Assembly (NCBI GenBank): GCA_007570785.1
Contig: ML662449.1
Coordinates: forward strand, 15,150,491 to 15,214,490
Direction: 5' to 3'
DNA length: 64,000 nt
From: Antilocapra americana
Lineage: Eukaryota > Chordata > Mammalia > Artiodactyla > Antilocapridae
Numbering within the stretch: the stretch's first letter is position 1; the number at the start of each line of letters is the position of its first letter. A program made the translations under genes and the position numbers. Shown in pieces: positions 59,190 through 64,000 of the stretch. The notes beneath the pieces were generated by a model, which was not told the DNA's origin, made no database searches, and saw only the letters and a list, made by a program, of their open reading frames with translations.

Positions 59190-59915
59190 GCAAAGTGAAG
59201 AGGAACTAAAGAGCCTCACGAGGAAGATGCAAGATTAGAGTGAAAAAGCTGCCTTAAAACTCAACATTCAAGAAACTAAGATCATGGCACCCAATCCCAT
59301 CACTTCATGTCAAATAGATGGGGAAACAATGGAAATAGTGACAGACTTTATTTTCTTGGGCTCCAAAATAATTTCAGATGGTGACTGCAGCCATGAAATT
59401 TAAATACTTGCTCCTTGGAAGAAAAGCTATTACAAATATAGACAGCATATGAAAAAGCAGAGAATTAATTTGCCAACAAAAATCCATGTAGTCAAAGCTA
59501 TGATTTTTCCAGTAGTCCTGTATGGATGTGAGAGTTAGACCATAAAGAAGGCTGAGTGCCAAAGAATTGATGTGTTTGGACTGTGATGTTGGAGAAGACT
59601 CTTGAGAGTCACTTGGACTGCGAGGGGATCCTACCAGTCCAACCTGAATACTTATTGGAAGGACTGATGCTGAAGCTGAAACTCCAATAATTTGGCTACC
59701 TAGTGTGCAGAGCCATCTCTTCAATAATGGGAAAGATTGAAGACAGGAGGAGAAGGGGACGACAGAGGATGAGGTGGTTGGATGTCATTACTGACTCAAT
59801 GGACATGAGTTTGAACAGGCTCTGGGAGACAGTGAAGGACAGAGAAGCCTGGTGTGCTGGAAGTCCATGGGGTCACAAAGAGTTGGACATGACTGAGCAA
59901 CTGAACAACAACAAG
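59190..59915 (+). mobile_element. BovB LINE 3' end, 5'-truncated
   Basis: Starts just after the YADD block (AAAGTGAAGAGGAACTAAAG) and runs to the tail ACTGAACAACAACAAG. Frames are broken. Confidence 0.9.
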
Positions 59916-60924
59916 TATAAATTAAGCAAAATATATTTATATGTATAAACCTATATATAAACTGTAGTTTATATAAACATATAAAATTAAATGTATGAAA
60001 TATTTTGTAAAAGAAAAAAGATAAATGGAAAGATTACCATGAAAAATGGGTATTTGGCACTCAAATTTAGACCTTGAGAGTATTATAGAGCTTAACAAAC
60101 TGCAGCTTAATTACCCTTTAATCATTGTTTAAGATGAGAAAAGTTAATTTCCTCCTTTGGGTTCCTCATTTGTAATATAGGGATAATAGAATATACCACT
60201 TATCATTATTTTTTGATAAATGAGAAATGAATGTAAAAGTCTAAGAATGCCTTTTGTTGCATGAGATAGCTTTTTATAGCTATTATTTATTATTATTTTT
60301 ACTGCTATTAATTTTAGGAAAGCAAAAGTAAAATTAATCAACTTATAATTGCCAGTATAAAAATCCTTGCCATCTATAAATACCTTTATATTTCTAACTA
60401 CAAATGAGAAATCATGGACTCTCCTAGTATAGAGAAATGAGCCTTCTGAGGCCAGGAGATGTCCTACTCACTGCCATCAGTTAATGGTATTAGATTGAAT
60501 TCATTAATCTTCAGAGCAGGAAAGGCTGGAGAACACAAAGAATATATGTAAAGAACATGGAGAATATAGGAGGGATTCACCATACTTCAGAAAGCTCATG
60601 CTTGGCCTCCCTGACCCTGCCTTCACTCTACACCCATCTTCAGAGCATAGTGGACTTTCAGAAGTGTACATTTTTGGAACATTCAGTCCCTCACTGGAGT
60701 ATTCTGTTTCATCAGATCTTCATCAGGTGCTTTGTGACACAGTCACAGTAAAAACTGAATGAGATGATACACACTCATTCAGTGGGTTGAAGCACAACAG
60801 TTCTGATCAGTATTGAGAATACAAAAAAAATACACAAAAAAGTGAAACTCAAAGGAAATGTTGTAATGTAGCGGAATCAGAAATTATCATCTAAAGCACA
60901 GCTACAGCTATAGCCAAATGAACT
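59916..60924. other. AT-rich sequence, no gene recognised
   Basis: TATA-rich run at 59930-59990; nothing else supported. Confidence 0.5.
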
Positions 60925-61407
60925 CTTCTTGAGTTAAGGTGATATTTTTTCCCCTGCTGGAATTTTTACCAGCTTTGACTGACCCCTAGTTTATCTCACG
61001 CTGTTTTGCTACATTAGACTGCTGCTACTATCTCCTACACACCTGAGGTAGCAGTCTTGGTTTAATTATTTATCTATTTTTGCTCCCGGTTATTTTTGCC
61101 CTCTGAGACTCACCACAGATCTGCCGGGGAGAGTGTTTCTTGGTGTTCAGAAACCTCTCTCAAAGAGACTCCCTTCCTGGGATGGATCTCTGGCCCTACC
61201 TCTTTTGCCTCTCTTTTTACTTTTTATATTTTGTCCTACCTTCTTTTGAAGGCAGTGGGCTACCTTTCTGGGTGCCTGATGTCCTCTGCCAGCATTCAGA
61301 AGTTGTTTTGTGGAGTTTGCTCACCTTTTAGATGTTCTTTTGGTGTATTTGTTGGGGAGAAAGTGATGTCTCCATCCTATTCCTCTGCCATCTGAGTTTG
61401 AATCCCC
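60925..61407 (-). mobile_element. Orphan L1 5' UTR fragment
   Basis: On the minus strand starting at 61407: CAGATGGCAGAGGAATAGGA, then ACATCTAAAAGGTGAGCAAA, CTGGCAGAGGACATCAGGCA, AGAGAGGCAAAAGAGGTAGG and GAAACACTCTCCCCGGCAGA, matching the artiodactyl L1 5' UTR order from its first base. ORF1, ORF2 and the 3' end are absent; it passes into AT-rich sequence near 60925. Confidence 0.75.
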
Positions 61408-61650
61408 CGCAGACATGGAGAAGTAAAATTACTTGACACTATTTGATAAAAAGCAAACTGTTCCTTTTCTCAATGTTTCAGGTTGTGAAACCAAGCCAGT
61501 TTTAAACTGTTCTGCTTTATTATTTGTTCTCTTTCCTACTCTTTATGTCCATATTGTAAAATATCAATACATATCTATATGTTGATATATATCTATCTAC
61601 ATGTTGATGGATATATGTCTATATGTTTATAGACATGTTTCATAAACATT

Positions 61651-62299
61651 TGTGTCATGGAAAATAGGTGGGGAAACAGTGGAAACAGTGACACACTTGA
61701 TTTTCTTGGGCTCCAAAAATCACTGCAGATGGTGACTGCAGCCATGAAATCAATAGACATTTACTTCTTGGAAGAATAACTATGACCAACTTAGCACATT
61801 AAAAAGCAGACTTGACTTTACTGACAAAGGTCCATTTAGTCAAAGCTATGGTTTTTCCAGTAGTCATGTATGGATGTGAGAGCTGGACCATAAAGGAAGC
61901 TGAACACGTAAGAAATGATGCTTTTGAACTGTGGTGTTGGAGAAGACTCTTGAGAGTCATTTGGACTGCAAGGAGATCCTACCATTCCATTCTAAAGGAA
62001 ATCAGTCCTGAATATTTATTGGCAGGACTGATGTTGAAGCTGAAGCTCCAATACTTTGGCCACTTGATGCAAAGACCTAATTCATTGGAAAAGACATTGA
62101 TGCTGGGAAAGATTGAAGGCAGGAAGAGAAGGGGATGACAGAGGATAATATGGTTGGATAGTGTCACCAATTCGATGGACATGAGTTTGAGCAAGATCTG
62201 GGTGTTGGTGATGTACAGGAAAGCCTGGTGTGCTGAAGTCCATGGGGTTGCAAAGAGTTGGACATGACTTGAGTGACTGAACTGAACTGTTAGTGTGTC
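61651..62299 (+). mobile_element. BovB LINE 3' end, 5'-truncated
   Basis: GGAAAATAGGTGGGGAAACAG to GAGTGACTGAACTGAACTG. Frame 61812-62138 retains SWTIKEAEHVRNDAFELWCW-type C-terminal text. TGTGTC at 61651-61656 and 62294-62299 may be the target duplication. Confidence 0.9.
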
Positions 62300-63431
62300 T
62301 ATCTTATAGTTCACAATTTGTAAGATATCTTGGCAAGTTTAGATGTTTCCACTTTTTGTGTGGTTAGCACATACAGTGGGGATATTAAAAGTAAAGGAAA
62401 TTGTTATAGAAAATCAGAGTTACTGCAGTTATTGGCAAACATGAAATAAAATAGGTGTCTATTCAGAAGTAAAGAAGAGAAGTCACATAATAATTTAAAG
62501 GCTATTAGTAATTCGGTTTCAAATGATATCACCATAGCCACATGGCAGACCCTATTGAAAAAGACTTTTAAAAGCTTTCTGTGAGGCATTTACAGGTCAC
62601 ACAGCATCCCATAACTAAGGCAGTCAAGGTTTTAATATTAAAGGACAGTGCAATTCAGTGTTAAGACAAAGTAAGAACTAATGAGGCTAATGAGGTTTTT
62701 TAGATAAAACCTGCAAAAGCTTTGGCCATGCATCTTTGCGTTGCTGCAGGGTCTGCAGACACAGAGAAAAACAACCAGGCTGCAGACTCAGACGCATTCT
62801 ATAGCTGTGCTCATCAACTCTTGGAGAGAATACAGACTCACTACCTAATGACAGCAATTTCCAGTCAATCTAGCAAAAGACATGACCTGTTCTGGGTTTC
62901 CTGGAGGTTATAAGAACTCTGACTAATTTACTGAGCCACTATAATAAGATAACCAGATGGAGAAGCTAATGGGCTGAGACAACAACAGTTAAATATTATT
63001 TGCCAACATCAGTACAGAGGAAAGTGGAGTATATTATAGGCCAGTACTTACCTTTTAATTAAAATAATACTGTTTTCAGCATTATTTTAATATAGCAGTT
63101 AGGCAGCAGAGATTCAGACTATGAGTCTTATTATTTTTTTTAAAGCCTCTTTTGGGATGACTAAGCAAAGCCAGACAACCTGAATGTCATAGTATTTTGA
63201 TCCAGTCTATTTTGTTGTTTGTTTGACCCTACTAAGTTAATATTTTAAAGAATATGAAACAGTATAGCAATATTCAAAAAGATAAAAAAAATCTTAGAAT
63301 TGAAAATAAAATTTTTAAGGATTCATTCAGCACCCATCTCTACATTTCATCTGAGAGAACCTTCCAAGAGTTATTCAATAAATCACTGAAATTTAAAATA
63401 TCCTCTTTAGTTTCTGTTTTTAAGTACTTCT
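62300..63431. other. No recognisable gene
   Basis: Short frame 62722-62913 has no known domain. Nothing else supported. Confidence 0.5.
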
Positions 63432-63659
63432 AAGCTGTTTATTGGTGGCTCAGGTGGTAATGAATCTATCTAGAATGCAGGAGACCTGGGTTTGATACCT
63501 AGGTCAGGAAGGTTCCCTGGAGAAGGGAATAGTTACCCACACCAGTTTTCTTGGCTGGAGAATCCCACAGACAGAGGAGCCTGGAAAGCTATAGACCAAG
63601 GGATTGCAAAGAGTCAGACACGACTGAGCAACTAATACTTTCACTTTTCAAGTTGTTTA
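63432..63659 (+). mobile_element. Bov-tA SINE with TSD
   Basis: SINE 63442-63649 flanked by AAGCTGTTTA and AAGTTGTTTA (63432-63441, 63650-63659). The first head bases are missing. Confidence 0.92.
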
Positions 63660-64000
63660 CTAAGCAAGACATGAAGACATTGATTTAAGCAAATCCATTT
63701 CAATGGCCCAACACTCTTCTACAACCAATCATATGATGACTATTACAAACAGTCTTGAAAAATCATTCTCATCACCTTACATCCAGAGTCTGATCAAATC
63801 ATACTCACCGTATATGTCTCAGATATTCTCCTGCACCACAAAGCCTTGAAGGTATCTTTATATTTCCTTCCTTTTATATAGCTTTTCTTTCATCTTTACC
63901 TATGATCTCACTTGAACTTTTAGCTTGAACAAATGTAACACATACTATTCCAGTTTCCCCTTTGCTGACTTATTCTATCCACCATCGTTTTTCCTGAGTG
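63660..64000. other. No recognisable gene
   Basis: Unique-looking sequence to the right edge. Confidence 0.5.

Noticed and set aside
61..63999. CRISPR array, operon or bacterial island
   Set aside because: No regular direct repeats with spacers, no dense coding, no bacterial gene order; repeat content is entirely mammalian.

Overview
The window reads as gene-poor, AT-rich nuclear DNA from a pecoran ruminant, most likely a bovid. The diagnosis rests on the repeats: BovB (RTE-type) LINEs, Bov-tA tRNA-Glu-derived SINEs, ruminant L1 3' ends with the G-rich 3' UTR block, a cetartiodactyl CHR SINE and a bovine-type solo LTR. I see no complete host gene. Family names come from remembered consensus features, not from a search.

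Layout. 0-6.3 kb: an old L1 on the + strand, split by a young L1 with a 5' inversion (601-2803, 17-bp target duplication), then more old L1 pieces with two SINEs. 6.4-18.9 kb: BovB fragments, two young L1 3' ends, several SINEs, an MIR and a MER2-like relic. 18.9-23.5 kb: the longest stretch without recognisable young repeats. 23.5-26.7 kb: a 5' L1 fragment (5' UTR, ORF1, start of ORF2) interrupted by a BovB 3' end and by a 1,079-bp solo LTR with a 6-bp duplication. 28.5-28.7 kb: a 168-bp open segment on the minus strand, flanked by splice-site sequences, whose translation resembles one ankyrin-repeat exon of TRPA1. 29.9-33.5 kb: a nearly full-length but dead BovB. 35.7-37.9 kb: a BovB with apparent 5' inversion and an L1-like leader. 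41-43.6 kb and 46.6-50.3 kb: two cases of BovB inserted in opposite orientation inside an older BovB. 51.9-54.8 kb: a MaLR-like LTR, old L1 3' UTR, SINEs and a short L1 end. 57.6-59.0 kb: a second L1 with 5' inversion. 59-64 kb: BovB 3' ends, an orphan L1 5' UTR and a SINE.

No gene network can be read here. The reverse transcriptase and endonuclease pieces are remnants of LINE machinery that mobilised these LINEs and, by their shared tails, the SINEs. The most notable items are the isolated TRPA1-like exon, three LINE insertions with inverted 5' ends, the inverted BovB pairs and the L1-like leader fused to BovB. I found no evidence for a new gene system.
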